Assembly: GCF_000010285.1 (NCBI RefSeq)
Contig: NC_010617.1
Span: 1,674,001 to 1,738,000, forward strand
Length of the DNA: 64,000 nucleotides
Source of the DNA: Kocuria rhizophila DC2201
GTDB lineage: Bacteria > Actinomycetota > Actinomycetes > Actinomycetales > Micrococcaceae
Direction: 5' to 3'
Shown in pieces: positions 44,610 through 53,933 of the stretch (positions are counted from its first letter, which is position 1; each line of letters starts with the position of its first letter). Below the pieces are notes generated by a model. It ran no database searches. It saw only the letters and a list, made by a program, of their open reading frames with translations, and was not told the origin of the DNA. The position numbers and the translations under genes are program-made.

Positions 44610-44918
44610 CGACCGTGCTCAGCCCTGGCGAACCAGCGCCGAACACTTGGGATACATTACCCCACCCGGTTCCGATTTTCACATCAGACGCTCCCGCGCA
44701 CCGCGCCCGGCGCTCTGCGGCGCCCCGCACCACCGGAGAGTGCCCAGACCTGCCCGGGGTGACCGGCGCACGGCCACACGACGGGCCCGGTGCGCGCGGT
44801 GGGGCGAGCGTCTGACCGGCACCGCGGCGTCGTCGTTCCCCGCCACCGCTCCCCCGCAGCGCAACGGGCCGCTCCCGGGAAGAACCCGGAAGCGGCCCGT
44901 ACGCGCGAGGCCGGGAAC
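44610..44918. other. 309-bp gene-free region between tRNA-Pro and der
   Basis: No coding sequence or recognised RNA. It holds the der terminator (44864-44900) and, upstream of the tRNA, TAATGT (44659-44654 on the minus strand) as a possible -10 element with a poor -35. The remainder shows nothing I can name. Confidence 0.6.
44864..44900 (-). terminator. Strong terminator after der
   Basis: A 16-bp nearly perfect stem: ACGGGCCGCTCCCGGG (44864-44879) with CCCGGAAGCGGCCCGT (44885-44900), and a 5-base loop. It starts 18 bp beyond the der stop. Confidence 0.85.
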
Positions 44919-46463
44919 TCAGCGCTTGCGCTGGCGCTTCTCCCGCACGCGCATGGTGACCTCCAGCGGGGTGCCCTCGAAACCGAAGGTTTCGCGGATG
45001 CGGCGCTGGATGAACCGGCGGTAGCCGGGGTCCAGGAAGCCCGTGGTGAACAGCACGAACTTGGGCGGCCGGGAGGCCACCTGCGTGCCGAACAGGATGC
45101 GGGGCTGCTTGCCGCCGCGCACGGGGTGCGGGTGGGCCGCGACGATCTCCCCCAGGAACGCGTTGAGGCGCCCGGTGGGGATGCGGCGGTCCCACGAGTC
45201 CAGGGCCGTGTGCAGCGCGGGGACCAGCTTGTCCTTGTGCCACCCGGTCTTCGCGGACATATTCACGCGCGGCGCCCAGGCGACGTGCGCGAGGTCCCGC
45301 TCGATCTCGCGCTCCAGGTAGAAGCGGCGCTCGTCGTCCAGGGTGTCCCACTTGTTGAACGCGAGCACCAGGGCGCGTCCCGAGTCCACGGCCATCTGCA
45401 GGATGCGGACGTCCTGCTCGGAGAGCACCTCGTCCACGGCCAGCAGCACCACGGCCACCTCGGCGCGCTCCAGTGCGGTCTGCGTGCGCAGGGACGCGTA
45501 GAAGTCCGCGCCCTGCTGCAGGTGCACGCGGCGGCGGATGCCGGCGGTGTCGATGAAGCGCCACGGCTCCCCGCCGAGCATCACGATCTCGTCCACCGGG
45601 TCCCGCGTGGTGCCCGCGGTGTCGTCCACGACCACACGGTCGGAGCCGGCGAGCTTGTTCAGCAGCGAGGACTTGCCCACGTTCGGGCGCCCGATCAGCG
45701 CCACGCGCCGCGGCCCGCCCTCGAGCTCGGCCTCGGCCACCTCGGAGAACTCGGGCAGCGCGTTGACGAGGGCGTCCAGCGCGTCGCCGGAGCCCTTGCC
45801 GTGCAGCGCGGACACCGGGAACGGCTCCCCCATGCCCAGGGACCACAGCGCGGTGGCCTCGATCTCCAGCTGCGGGGAGTCCGCCTTGTTGGCCACCACG
45901 ATGATGGGCTTCTTGACGCGGCGCAGCATGTTCACCACGCCCTCGTCGGTCGCGGTCACACCCACGGTCACGTCCAGCACGAGCAGCACGGCGTCCGCGT
46001 TCTGCACGGCCAGCTCGGCCTGGTCCGCCACGCGCTTGTTGATGCCCTTGGCGTCCTGCTCCCAGCCGCCGGTGTCCACCAGGGTGAAGTTCTTGCCGTT
46101 CCACTCCGCCTTGTAGGACACGCGGTCCCGGGTCACGCCCGGGGTGTCCTCCACCACGGCCTCGCGGCGGCCGATCACGCGGTTGACCAGCGTGGACTTG
46201 CCCACGTTCGGGCGGCCCACCACGGCGACCACGGGATCGGGGCGGCGGGCGTCGCGCTGCTCCTCGCCGTCGATCCAGTCCGCGAGCAGCGCGGCGTCCT
46301 CGTCGTCGAGTTCGTAGTCGGCCAGGCCCTCGCGCAGGGCCTGGGCGCGGGCCTCGGCCTCGGTGTCGTCGATCGCGGCCAGGCGCTCGGAGATGTCCTC
46401 GTTGCCCCCGCCCAGCACGGATAGTTCGTAGGAGTCCACCGTGGGCTCATCGGATGCGCTCAT
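44919..46463 (-). CDS. der: Der (EngA), double-GTPase ribosome assembly factor
   Basis: Der carries two GTPase domains in tandem and assists 50S subunit maturation. The 514 residues comprise an acidic N-terminal extension (about 1-76), common in actinobacteria; GTPase 1 with GRPNVGKST (83-91), DTPGVTRDR and NKAD; GTPase 2 with GRPNVGKSS (about 253-261), DTAGTTRDP and NKWD; and a basic KH-like C-terminus ending RQRKR. It starts 2 bp after the cmk stop and is the last gene of the parA-scpA-scpB-rluB-tyrA-cmk-der run. Confidence 0.97.
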   Translation of the reverse strand: MSASDEPTVDSYELSVLGGGNEDISERLAAIDDTEAEARAQALREGLADYELDDEDAALLADWIDGEEQRDARRPDPVVAVVGRPNVGKSTLVNRVIGRREAVVEDTPGVTRDRVSYKAEWNGKNFTLVDTGGWEQDAKGINKRVADQAELAVQNADAVLLVLDVTVGVTATDEGVVNMLRRVKKPIIVVANKADSPQLEIEATALWSLGMGEPFPVSALHGKGSGDALDALVNALPEFSEVAEAELEGGPRRVALIGRPNVGKSSLLNKLAGSDRVVVDDTAGTTRDPVDEIVMLGGEPWRFIDTAGIRRRVHLQQGADFYASLRTQTALERAEVAVVLLAVDEVLSEQDVRILQMAVDSGRALVLAFNKWDTLDDERRFYLEREIERDLAHVAWAPRVNMSAKTGWHKDKLVPALHTALDSWDRRIPTGRLNAFLGEIVAAHPHPVRGGKQPRILFGTQVASRPPKFVLFTTGFLDPGYRRFIQRRIRETFGFEGTPLEVTMRVREKRQRKR

Positions 46464-46465
46464 GG

Positions 46466-47212
46466 TTACCTCGCTTCCTCGGGGGCGTCGGCGCCCGTCT
46501 CGTCGGGGGCCGCTGCGGTCCCCTCGTGTGTCGTGTCCGTGGCGCGGATGACCAGGTCGATCACGCCCTGCACGGTCTGTTCCATGGTCAGTTCGGAGGA
46601 GTCCAGCAGGTACACGCCGTCCTGCGCGTTCATGAAGTCCACCACGGTGGCGTCCTTCGCGTCACGGCCCACCACCTGCGCCTCCAGGTTCGACGACGCC
46701 GCCGCGCCCAGCTGCCGGCCGCGCCGCGCCATCCGGGCCGCCTCCGAGGCGGTGAGCAGGATCCGCACGTCCGCGTCCGGGGCCACCACCGTGGTGATGT
46801 CCCGGCCCTCGGCCACGATGCGGAAGCCGCTGCCCCGGATGATGTCCTGCTGCATCCGCACCAGCACCTCGCGGGCAGGCACGATCGTGGAGACCCGGGA
46901 CACGTTGTCCGTGACCAGGTCCCCGCGGATCGCGGAACGGACGTCCTCCCCGTTGACCAGGATGCGCTCCTCGTCCGGGTCCGTGCCCATCTCCAGCGGC
47001 ACCGTCTTGGTCGCCGCCACCACGGCCTCGTGGTCGTCGAAGCTGACCCCCGAGTCCAGGCACCACCAGGTCACCGCGCGGTACATCGCGCCGGTGTCCA
47101 GGTAGGCGAGCCCGAAGCGGCGCGCCACCTCCTTGGACACCGAGGACTTCCCGGACCCCGAGGGCCCGTCGATCGCCACGACCAGTCGTGCGCTCCCATC
47201 CCGTGCGTTCAT
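46466..47212 (-). CDS. cmk: Cytidylate kinase
   Basis: Phosphorylates CMP/dCMP with ATP. The 248-residue protein has the P-loop [10 protein letters not shown] (about 15-24), [10 protein letters not shown], the EGRDITTVV block and the D-x-R segment before the lid. The C-terminal 25 residues are acidic and probably disordered. Its ATG overlaps the tyrA stop (TGATG). Confidence 0.96.
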   Translation of the reverse strand: MNARDGSARLVVAIDGPSGSGKSSVSKEVARRFGLAYLDTGAMYRAVTWWCLDSGVSFDDHEAVVAATKTVPLEMGTDPDEERILVNGEDVRSAIRGDLVTDNVSRVSTIVPAREVLVRMQQDIIRGSGFRIVAEGRDITTVVAPDADVRILLTASEAARMARRGRQLGAAASSNLEAQVVGRDAKDATVVDFMNAQDGVYLLDSSELTMEQTVQGVIDLVIRATDTTHEGTAAAPDETGADAPEEAR

Positions 47213-48330
47213 CACTGCACTACCTTCCAGCCGCGTGTCTGCAGCTCCTCGACGAGGTCCGCGTGCCGGCTCGGGTCCACCGAGACGGTCACCAGGCCCA
47301 CGGGCTGCCCGGGCGAGTGCTCCAGGCGCATGTCCTCCAGGTTGACCCCGATCTCCCCGATCTCCGTGAGCAGCCGGGCGATCGTGCCGGGGGTGTCGTC
47401 CACGGCCACCGTGAACGTGGCGAATGCCTTGGGCGCACCGCCGTGCTTGCCCGGGATCCGGGCCTGACCCGCGTTGCCCTCGGCCATCAGCTGGGCGATG
47501 TCCAGGCGCGCACCGTCCGCCCCGGGGTTCTCCAGGGTGGCGATCAGCCGCTCCACGTCCGCCCGGACCTCGTGCAGGGACTGCACCACCGGCCGCGCAT
47601 TGGCGGAGAGGATCTGCACCCACAGCCCCGGGTCAGAGCCCGCGATCCGCGTGGTGTCACGCAGCCCCTGCCCCGCCAGGGACAGGTGGTGCAGCGGGGT
47701 GTCCTGCAGCCGGGAGGCCAGCAGCGAGGACATCACCTGGGGCAGGTGGGAGATCAGTGCCACGGTCTCGTCGTGCTCCGTGGGCTCCATCATGGTGATG
47801 GTGGCCCCGAGGTCCACGGCGAGGTTCTTCGCGGCGGCCACCGCGGCGGCACCGGTGGTCTCCACCGGGCAGATCACCCACGGCATGGACGTGAACAGCT
47901 CCCCGCGCGCGGCCACCGGCCCGGACTTCTCCCGCCCGGCCATGGGGTGGGTGCCCACGTAGCGGGCGAGGTCCGCGCCCGCGGCACGGACCGCGTCGAG
48001 GATGGGGGCCTTGACCGAGGCGATGTCCAGCACCACCGCGTCCGGGTGCTCGGCGAGCGCCTGGACCACGAGCTCGGCCACCACGTCCGGCGGCGCCGCG
48101 ACGACCACCAGCGCGAACGGGGGAAGCTGCTCCCCCGCGGCGCGCGCGGCCCGCTCGGAGCGACCGGCCCCGATGTCCTGGGCCACGGCCTCCGTGGTGG
48201 GTGAGGCGTCCCGGATGACCACCGGCACACCCAGGTGGCGCAGCCCCAGCCCGATGCTCGCGCCGAGCAGGCCGGAGCCCACCACCAGCACGGGGCCGGT
48301 GCTCGTGGCGATCGCGGGTACCACGCTCAC
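47212..48330 (-). CDS. tyrA: Prephenate dehydrogenase with ACT domain
   Basis: Oxidises prephenate to 4-hydroxyphenylpyruvate for tyrosine synthesis. The 372-residue protein has the NAD-binding Rossmann start (VVGSGLLGASIGLGL near residue 16), HPMAGREKSGP (active-site histidine region), ISHLPQVMSSLLA, and a C-terminal ACT domain (about 295-372, VDDTPGTIARLLTEIGE) that usually binds tyrosine for feedback control. The GTG overlaps the rluB stop by four bases. tyrA between rluB and cmk is a known arrangement in several Gram-positive groups. Confidence 0.94.
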   Translation of the reverse strand: MSVVPAIATSTGPVLVVGSGLLGASIGLGLRHLGVPVVIRDASPTTEAVAQDIGAGRSERAARAAGEQLPPFALVVVAAPPDVVAELVVQALAEHPDAVVLDIASVKAPILDAVRAAGADLARYVGTHPMAGREKSGPVAARGELFTSMPWVICPVETTGAAAVAAAKNLAVDLGATITMMEPTEHDETVALISHLPQVMSSLLASRLQDTPLHHLSLAGQGLRDTTRIAGSDPGLWVQILSANARPVVQSLHEVRADVERLIATLENPGADGARLDIAQLMAEGNAGQARIPGKHGGAPKAFATFTVAVDDTPGTIARLLTEIGEIGVNLEDMRLEHSPGQPVGLVTVSVDPSRHADLVEELQTRGWKVVQ

Positions 48331-49433
48331 ATCCCCACGGACGCGAGCAGGTTGCCCACCTCGGTGTGCGAGAGCTTGCGCACCGTGCCCTGCTTCTGGT
48401 CCCCGATCGCAATGGGGCCCACGTGGGTGCGCGCGAGCTTCTCCACCGGGTGGTCCACGGCGTCGAACATGCGCCGCACGATCCGGTTGCGCCCGGAGTG
48501 CAGCACCACCTCGATGAGCACGTGGCCCGGGGTGGAGTCCACCAGACGGAAGTCGTCCACCTTGGCGATGCCGTCCTCCAGGCGGATGCCCTGCTTCATC
48601 TGGTTGCCGATGCCCTTCTCCACGGGACCGTGCACCTGCACCAGGTAGGTCTTGGGCACCTCGTAGGAGGGGTGCGTGAGCCGGTTGGTCAGCTCGCCGT
48701 CGTTGGTGAGCAGCAGCAGACCCTCGGTCTCCACGTCCAGGCGGCCCACGTGGAACACGCGCTGGTGCTTGCGGGGGTCCAGGAAGTCGCTCACGCAGCG
48801 GCGCCCGTCCGGGTCCTCCATGGTGGAGACCACGCCTGCCGGCTTGTTGAACGCGTAGTACACGAGCTTCTCGTCCGTCTGGATGCGCATGCCGTCCACG
48901 TGGACGGCCTGCAGCGCGGGGTCCACGCGGACACCGAGCTCCGTGACGATCTCCCCGTCCACGCTCACGCGCCCGTCCTGGATCATCTCCTCGCACACGC
49001 GGCGGCTGGCCACACCGGCCTGCGCCATGAGCTTCTGCAGCCGCACGCCGTTCTCGTCGTGGACCTCCAGCCGGTCCACGGGCGGGTTCTTCGGACGACG
49101 ACGACGGTGTGGGCCGTGCTCCTTGATCGCCGAGGCGCGGCGCTCGTACTTGTCCACGCCCGCGAACGCGCGGGGCTTCTGCGGACCCTTCTGGGCGGCA
49201 CCGGCCTTGGGCCTGCCCGGCCCCTTGCCCGCGGGGCCCTTGCCGCGAGCGGCGCCCGGGCCCTTCGCAGCTGAACCCTTGGAGTAGCCGCGGCCCCCGG
49301 CGGCGCCGCCGGAGCCCTTCGAACCGGGGCCGGAGCGGAAGCCGCCCTTGGGGCCCGCCTTGGAGCCCTTGCCCCGGCCCTGGGGTCCGCGGGCGCCTCC
49401 GCCGCGGGATGCGTTGCCGTGTGGTGAAGCCAT
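48327..49433 (-). CDS. rluB: 23S rRNA pseudouridine synthase RluB
   Basis: Converts a 23S rRNA uridine near position 2605 (E. coli numbering) to pseudouridine. The 368-residue protein has a long basic Gly/Ser/Lys/Arg-rich N-terminus (about 1-120), an S4 RNA-binding domain (VRLQKLMAQAGVASRRVCEE), and the catalytic domain with GRLDVETEGLLLLTNDG, whose Asp is the nucleophile, and SGRNRIVRRMF. RluB is favoured over RluE/RluF by the neighbours scpB and cmk. Start at ATG 49433 with AGGA about 11 bases upstream. Confidence 0.94.
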   Translation of the reverse strand: MASPHGNASRGGGARGPQGRGKGSKAGPKGGFRSGPGSKGSGGAAGGRGYSKGSAAKGPGAARGKGPAGKGPGRPKAGAAQKGPQKPRAFAGVDKYERRASAIKEHGPHRRRRPKNPPVDRLEVHDENGVRLQKLMAQAGVASRRVCEEMIQDGRVSVDGEIVTELGVRVDPALQAVHVDGMRIQTDEKLVYYAFNKPAGVVSTMEDPDGRRCVSDFLDPRKHQRVFHVGRLDVETEGLLLLTNDGELTNRLTHPSYEVPKTYLVQVHGPVEKGIGNQMKQGIRLEDGIAKVDDFRLVDSTPGHVLIEVVLHSGRNRIVRRMFDAVDHPVEKLARTHVGPIAIGDQKQGTVRKLSHTEVGNLLASVGM

Positions 49434-49440
49434 GCGTCGA

Positions 49441-50265
49441 TCAGTCCTCAATGTCGTCGAGTTGGTCGGTTCCGGGCAGCAGAGGTGCGATGTCCGGGAG
49501 CTCGTCCAGCGAGCCGAGACCGAGTTTCTCCAGGAAGAGCGGGGTGGTGGAGTAGAGCACGGAGCCCGAGGACTCCTCGCGCTCGTGGGCCGAGAGCAGT
49601 CCGCGCTGCACCAGGGTGCGCACCACGCCGTCCACGTTGACCCCGCGGATCGCGGAGACCCGGGAGCGGGAGACCGGCTGCAGGTAGGCCACCACGGCCA
49701 GCGTCTCCAGGGCGGCCTGCGAGAGCCGCGAGCTGCTGCCCTCCACCACGAAGTCCGTGACCAGCTGGGCGTGGTCGCTGCGCGAGTAGATCCGCCAGCC
49801 GTCAGCCACCTCGCGCAGCTCGAAGCCGCGCACGCGGGTCGCCCGGGGGCGGGCGTCGTCGGGCTGGCCGTCCGAGGCCGACCGTTCATCATATCCGTAA
49901 GGAGCGCCCTCCGGGGCGGGTGCGGGGGTGTTTCCGGTCACGCCGTCGTAGTCGGCCTTGAGGTGTTCCAGGGCGCTGCGCACCCGGTGCACGGGCTCGC
50001 CCGTCACGCGCGCGAACTCCTCCGGGCTCACGGGAGCCGCCGCGACCATGAGCACGGCCTCGAGCGCGGAGAGAAGCTGGTCGCGGGACATGCCGTCGGG
50101 AGACGGCTCGGCCATCGTGGACACCGCATGCACTGACGTCAGTGTGCCCGCTGGTTCCGGGGCTTGAGGGCTGGTGGGTGGCCCTGCGGGGTGCGCGTCC
50201 GCCGCCGGGGCCGTGGGGGGTGTCTGCTCCGCCACGCGGTCATCATCTCCTTCGGTACGGTTCAC
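49441..50265 (-). CDS. scpB: ScpB, condensin accessory protein
   Basis: ScpB dimers join ScpA and Smc in the chromosome-condensing complex. The 274-residue protein has a disordered Pro/Ala-rich N-terminus (about 1-60), a winged helix (SRDQLLSALEAVLMVAAAPVS), an internal low-complexity loop and the second winged helix (SQAALETLAVVAYLQPVSRS) with GVNVDGVVRTLVQRGLL. The GTG at 50265 has AGGAT five bases before it. It follows scpA by 18 bp. Confidence 0.95.
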   Translation of the reverse strand: MNRTEGDDDRVAEQTPPTAPAADAHPAGPPTSPQAPEPAGTLTSVHAVSTMAEPSPDGMSRDQLLSALEAVLMVAAAPVSPEEFARVTGEPVHRVRSALEHLKADYDGVTGNTPAPAPEGAPYGYDERSASDGQPDDARPRATRVRGFELREVADGWRIYSRSDHAQLVTDFVVEGSSSRLSQAALETLAVVAYLQPVSRSRVSAIRGVNVDGVVRTLVQRGLLSAHEREESSGSVLYSTTPLFLEKLGLGSLDELPDIAPLLPGTDQLDDIED

Positions 50266-50283
50266 ACCGATCCTGTCCGGGAG

Positions 50284-51168
50284 TCATTCTCCCAGGTTTT
50301 CGCCGTCCTCGCTCGCTGCGGTCTCCGGCTCGGCGCCGGTGTACTCGCTGCTGAGCGAGTCCGCGGACCACTGCCGGGGCCCGTCCCAGCGCACGAGCAG
50401 CGTGCCCAGCACCTCCTCCTGGTGCAGCCGCACCACCCGGTCCCGGTACATCTCCAGCAGCGCGAGGAAGCGCACCACGACCACCAGCGTGGACTCCGCG
50501 TCCGCGATCAGCTCCCGGAACGCGTGGTCCGCACCGTCCTGCAGGATGCCCGCGAGCACCTCCGCCTCGTCCGCCACCCGCACCTGGGCGCCGTGCAGGT
50601 GGGCGACGTCCACCTCCTGCGGTACGTGGCGCTCCGGGTCCAGCGCCGTCATCGCGAGGTGCGCGAGCTGGTCGGGGGTCAGCGTCCACGTGAGCGGGGG
50701 CAGGGCCGTGGTGATGGCCGGGTCCAGGTCCACCTGACGGGCGATCCGCACGGACTCGGCGGCGAAGCGGACGTTGAGCTGGCCCGCTACCTCCTTGAAC
50801 GCCTTGTACTGCAGCAGCCGGGCGAACAGCAGGTCCCGGGCCTCGAGCAGCTCCACGTCGTACTCGTCCTCGACCTCCCCGCGCGGCAGCAGCCGGGCGG
50901 CCTTGAGGTCCAGCAGGGTGGCCGCGACCACCAGGAATTCGCTGGCCTCGTCCAGCGCCTTGGGCGAGGCGTCCTCCTGCAGCGCGCGCACGTACTGGAT
51001 GAACTCGTCCGTGACCACGGAGAGCGAGACCTGGGTGATGTCCAGCTCGTGCTTCGCGATCAGCGACAGCAGCACGTCGAACGGGCCCTGGAAGTTCTCC
51101 AGCGCCACGGTGAAGCCGCCCTCGGACCCCGTCGGCGCCTTGTCAGGGACGACGACGCCGCCGCTCAC
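50284..51168 (-). CDS. scpA: ScpA, kleisin subunit of the Smc complex
   Basis: ScpA is the kleisin that closes the Smc ring. The core shows VALENFQGPFDVLLSLIAKHELDI at the N-terminus, EFLVVAATLLDLKAARLLP, and a C-terminal winged helix with VVVVRFLALLEMYRDRVVRL. The length is 294 residues if GTG 51168 is used, but that codon lies in the loop of the parA terminator hairpin and has no ribosome site. The GTG encoding V21 (FTVALENF) is an attractive later start because the family match begins there and GAGGGCGG lies upstream. It is 28 bp past the parA stop. Confidence 0.93.
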   Translation of the reverse strand: MSGGVVVPDKAPTGSEGGFTVALENFQGPFDVLLSLIAKHELDITQVSLSVVTDEFIQYVRALQEDASPKALDEASEFLVVAATLLDLKAARLLPRGEVEDEYDVELLEARDLLFARLLQYKAFKEVAGQLNVRFAAESVRIARQVDLDPAITTALPPLTWTLTPDQLAHLAMTALDPERHVPQEVDVAHLHGAQVRVADEAEVLAGILQDGADHAFRELIADAESTLVVVVRFLALLEMYRDRVVRLHQEEVLGTLLVRWDGPRQWSADSLSSEYTGAEPETAASEDGENLGE

Positions 51169-51189
51169 GCGCCCGGGCGGCGTCGTCGT
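51149..51189 (-). terminator. parA terminator overlapping the scpA start region
   Basis: A perfect 14-bp stem, ACGACGACGCCGCC (51149-51162) with GGCGGCGTCGTCGT (51176-51189), and a 13-base loop containing GTG 51168. It begins 7 bp after the parA stop. It is another member of the recurrent ACGACGCCGCC stem group and may act as an attenuator between parA and the scp genes. Confidence 0.75.
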
Positions 51190-51196
51190 GCGTTGA

Positions 51197-52090
51197 TCAC
51201 GGCGCGCCGCCGCGCGAGATGAGCTCGCGGGCGAGCTGGCGGTAGGACTCCGCCCCGGGGTGGTTGGTGGCGAACGCGAGGATGGGCTCGGCGGCCACGG
51301 TGGCGTCCGGGAACTTCACGGTGCGCTTGATGACGGTGTCGAAGACCTTGTCCCCGAACGCGTCCACGATCCGGGCGATGACCTCGCGGGAGTGCAGGGT
51401 GCGGGAGTCGAACATGGTGGCCAGCACGCCGTCGATCTGCAGCTTGGGGTTGATGCGGTCCTGCACCTTGGAGATGGAGTCCACCAGCAGGGCGACCGCA
51501 CGCAGGGCGAAGAACTCACAGATCAACGGGATGATCACGCCGTGCGAGGCGGTGAGGGCGTTGACGGTCAGCAGGCCCAGGGAGGGCTGGCAGTCGATGA
51601 GGATCACGTCGTAGTGGTCCTCGACCTTGCGCAGCGCGGAGGCGAGCACCTGCTCGCGCGCCACCTCGTTGACCAGCTGCACCTCGGCGGCGGAGAGGTC
51701 GATGTTGGCGGGCAGCAGGTCCACGTTCTCCACGTGGGTCTGCTGCACCACGTCCCACACGTCCACGGAGCGGTCCATCATCACGTTGTAGACCGTGAGG
51801 TCCAGCTCGTGGGGATTGGAGCCGAAGCCGGCGGAGAGCGCGCCCTGGGGGTCGAAGTCCACGAGCAGCACCTTGCGGCCCAGTTCCGCGAGCGCGGCAC
51901 CCAGGTTGATGGTGGAGGTGGTCTTGCCCACCCCGCCCTTCTGGTTGACCATCGCGATGATGCGCGCGGGGCCGTGCATGGTGAGTTCCGGCGGGTCCGG
52001 GAACGTCCGCAAGGGGCGGCCCGTGGGTCCTACGGCGTCCGACGCCGCAGCCTGGCTCTGCTGGGGCCTCTCATCACTGGCGTTGCTCAC
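51197..52090 (-). CDS. ParA-type ATPase of the scpAB locus
   Basis: A 297-residue chromosome-partition-type ATPase, matching Rv1708 by context next to scpA/scpB. A flexible N-terminus (about 1-40) leads to NQKGGVGKTT (K51, K56), DFDPQGALS and LIDCQPSLGLLT; PLICEFFALRAVALL follows. No ParB gene is adjacent, so it is not the oriC parAB pair. The GTG at 52090 has AGGAAGG about 12 bases upstream. A terminator separates it from scpA. Confidence 0.93.
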   Translation of the reverse strand: MSNASDERPQQSQAAASDAVGPTGRPLRTFPDPPELTMHGPARIIAMVNQKGGVGKTTSTINLGAALAELGRKVLLVDFDPQGALSAGFGSNPHELDLTVYNVMMDRSVDVWDVVQQTHVENVDLLPANIDLSAAEVQLVNEVAREQVLASALRKVEDHYDVILIDCQPSLGLLTVNALTASHGVIIPLICEFFALRAVALLVDSISKVQDRINPKLQIDGVLATMFDSRTLHSREVIARIVDAFGDKVFDTVIKRTVKFPDATVAAEPILAFATNHPGAESYRQLARELISRGGAP

Positions 52091-52201
52091 GGGCGACGGC
52101 CTTCCTTCCTGGGCGTGGAGTACGGGTCTCAACGCCCTACCCTACCGTCCACGTGCGGCGCGACCACCACGTGCGCGGCGGCGTGCACCGCGTGCGAATG
52201 G

Positions 52202-52238
52202 CGCACGGCACCCGTCGTGGGAGGACGGGTGCCGTGCG
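52202..52238 (-). terminator. Terminator after the dctA-like gene
   Basis: A perfect 15-bp stem: CGCACGGCACCCGTC (52202-52216) with GACGGGTGCCGTGCG (52224-52238), and a 7-base loop, starting 26 bp past the transporter stop. Confidence 0.85.
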
Positions 52239-52264
52239 TGAGGTGTGCGGGACGACCGCGTGAA

Positions 52265-53764
52265 CTACCGCTCGGTGCGCGGCCGGTCGTCGCCGGGACG
52301 CTCCCCGGGGCCCGCGGTGCGCCCGGTCGGGCCGTGCGGCGCGGACGATCCGGCCCGAGCGGCGTCGTCGGGGGCACCGGCGGCCTGCTGGGCGGGCGCC
52401 TGGGCGGCGTGCGCGTCCACGGCCAGCATGGACTCGTCGAAGGGCTCGTCGCCCGAGAGCACGCGCTTCATGCGCGCCTTGTCCACTTCCCTGACCCACG
52501 TGCCGAGCACGATGGTGGCCACCGCGTTGCCCGAGAAGTTGGTGAGGGCGCGCGCCTCGGACATGAACCGGTCGATGCCCACGATGAGGTCCACGCCGTC
52601 CAGCAGGTCCGGGCGGTGGGACTGCAGCCCGGCCGCGAGCGTGGCGATGCCCGCTCCCGTGACGCCCGCGGCCCCCTTGGAGGCGATGATCATGAACAGC
52701 AGCAGCGCAATCTGCTCACCGAGCTGCAGGGGCTTGCCCATCGCGTCGGCCACGAACAGGGCGCCCATGGTCAGGTAGATGGCGGTGCCGTCCAGGTTGA
52801 ACGAGTACCCCGTGGGCACCACGATGCCCACCACGGGCTGGGACACGCCCAGGTGCTCCATCTTGGCGATCAGCCGCGGCAGCGCGGCCTCCGAGGAGGA
52901 CGTGGAGAAGATCAGCAGGTACTCGCGGGCGAGGTACTTCATGAGCGAGAAGATGTTGACCCCGGACACGAGCTTGAGGATGAGCCCCAGCACGAACACC
53001 ACGAACAGGATGCACGTGATGTAGAACGCCACCATGAGCCCCAGCAGCGAGAACACGGCCTTCATGCCGGTCGCGCCAACCACGGCGGCGATCGCCCCGA
53101 AGGCGCCGATGGGTGCGAGCCACATGATCATGGCCAGCAGCTTGAACACGACGGCCTGGAGGTAGCCCACGGCCTTGAGCACGGGTTGGCCCGCCGAGCC
53201 CATGGACTGCAGCGCGAAGCCCACCAGCAGCGCCACCAGCAGGGTCTGCAGGATCTGACCCGAGGTCAGGGCGGAGAACAGGGTGGTGGGGATGATCCCC
53301 AGGATGAAGCCGGCGGTGCCCCCGCCGTGACTCTCCTGCGGGCCACCGCTCAGGGCGGAGGGGTCGAAGTGGGCGTTGGCCAGGTCCAGCCCGGCGCCGG
53401 GCTGGACAATGTTGCCCACCACCAGGCCGATGCCCAGGGCGAACGTGGACATCACGATGAAGTACAGGAGGGCGAGACCGCCCACCTTGCCCACCGTGGC
53501 GGCCTTCGCCACCGAGCCCACACCCAGCACGATGGTGCAGAAGATGACCGGGGAGATGATCATCTTGATCAGCGCCACGAATCCGGTGCCGAGCGGTTTC
53601 AGTGTCACCCCCACGGACGGGAACAGCAGCCCGACCACCACGCCGAGCACCACCGCGGCGATCACCGCGATGTAGAGCCAGTGGGTGCGGTCCCGCTTCC
53701 GTGCGGCGGGTTTCGAGGTGCTGGGGCCACCCGGCGTCGGCTCTGACGCGAGGTCGTGGGTCAT
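52265..53764 (-). CDS. dctA: Dicarboxylate/glutamate:cation symporter (DctA/GltP family)
   Basis: A 499-residue secondary transporter that imports C4-dicarboxylates or glutamate with H+ or Na+. Family signatures are the serine-rich hairpin STSSSEAALPRL, PTGYSFNLDGTAIY and the ASKGAAGVTG hairpin, with about eight helices. Fumarate/succinate versus glutamate cannot be decided here. The N-terminus (about 1-25) and C-terminus (about 440-499) are hydrophilic and low in complexity. The ATG has AGGAG about six bases upstream. It lies just downstream of prpE, suggesting use of C4 acids alongside propionate. Confidence 0.93.
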   Translation of the reverse strand: MTHDLASEPTPGGPSTSKPAARKRDRTHWLYIAVIAAVVLGVVVGLLFPSVGVTLKPLGTGFVALIKMIISPVIFCTIVLGVGSVAKAATVGKVGGLALLYFIVMSTFALGIGLVVGNIVQPGAGLDLANAHFDPSALSGGPQESHGGGTAGFILGIIPTTLFSALTSGQILQTLLVALLVGFALQSMGSAGQPVLKAVGYLQAVVFKLLAMIMWLAPIGAFGAIAAVVGATGMKAVFSLLGLMVAFYITCILFVVFVLGLILKLVSGVNIFSLMKYLAREYLLIFSTSSSEAALPRLIAKMEHLGVSQPVVGIVVPTGYSFNLDGTAIYLTMGALFVADAMGKPLQLGEQIALLLFMIIASKGAAGVTGAGIATLAAGLQSHRPDLLDGVDLIVGIDRFMSEARALTNFSGNAVATIVLGTWVREVDKARMKRVLSGDEPFDESMLAVDAHAAQAPAQQAAGAPDDAARAGSSAPHGPTGRTAGPGERPGDDRPRTER

Positions 53765-53801
53765 GGAGTGCTCCTGGGGTCTCGGGAAGGAACGGACAGA
53801 C

Positions 53802-53836
53802 GGAATCCACCCCGGGCGCTTGCCGGGGTGGATTCC
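53802..53836 (-). terminator. Terminator between prpE and the dctA-like gene
   Basis: A perfect 14-bp stem: GGAATCCACCCCGG (53802-53815) with CCGGGGTGGATTCC (53823-53836), and a 7-base loop. It lies about 97 bp past the prpE stop and 38 bp upstream of the dctA-like ATG, so it could also shape the dctA leader. Confidence 0.75.
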
Positions 53837-53933
53837 TCACATTGTGCGCCCTCGACGGACGCCGCGAGCGCCGCACACGCCGAGCCGGGGCGGACGACGG
53901 GGCCGTGCGCGGGGGCTGGGCGGTGCGGGACCG

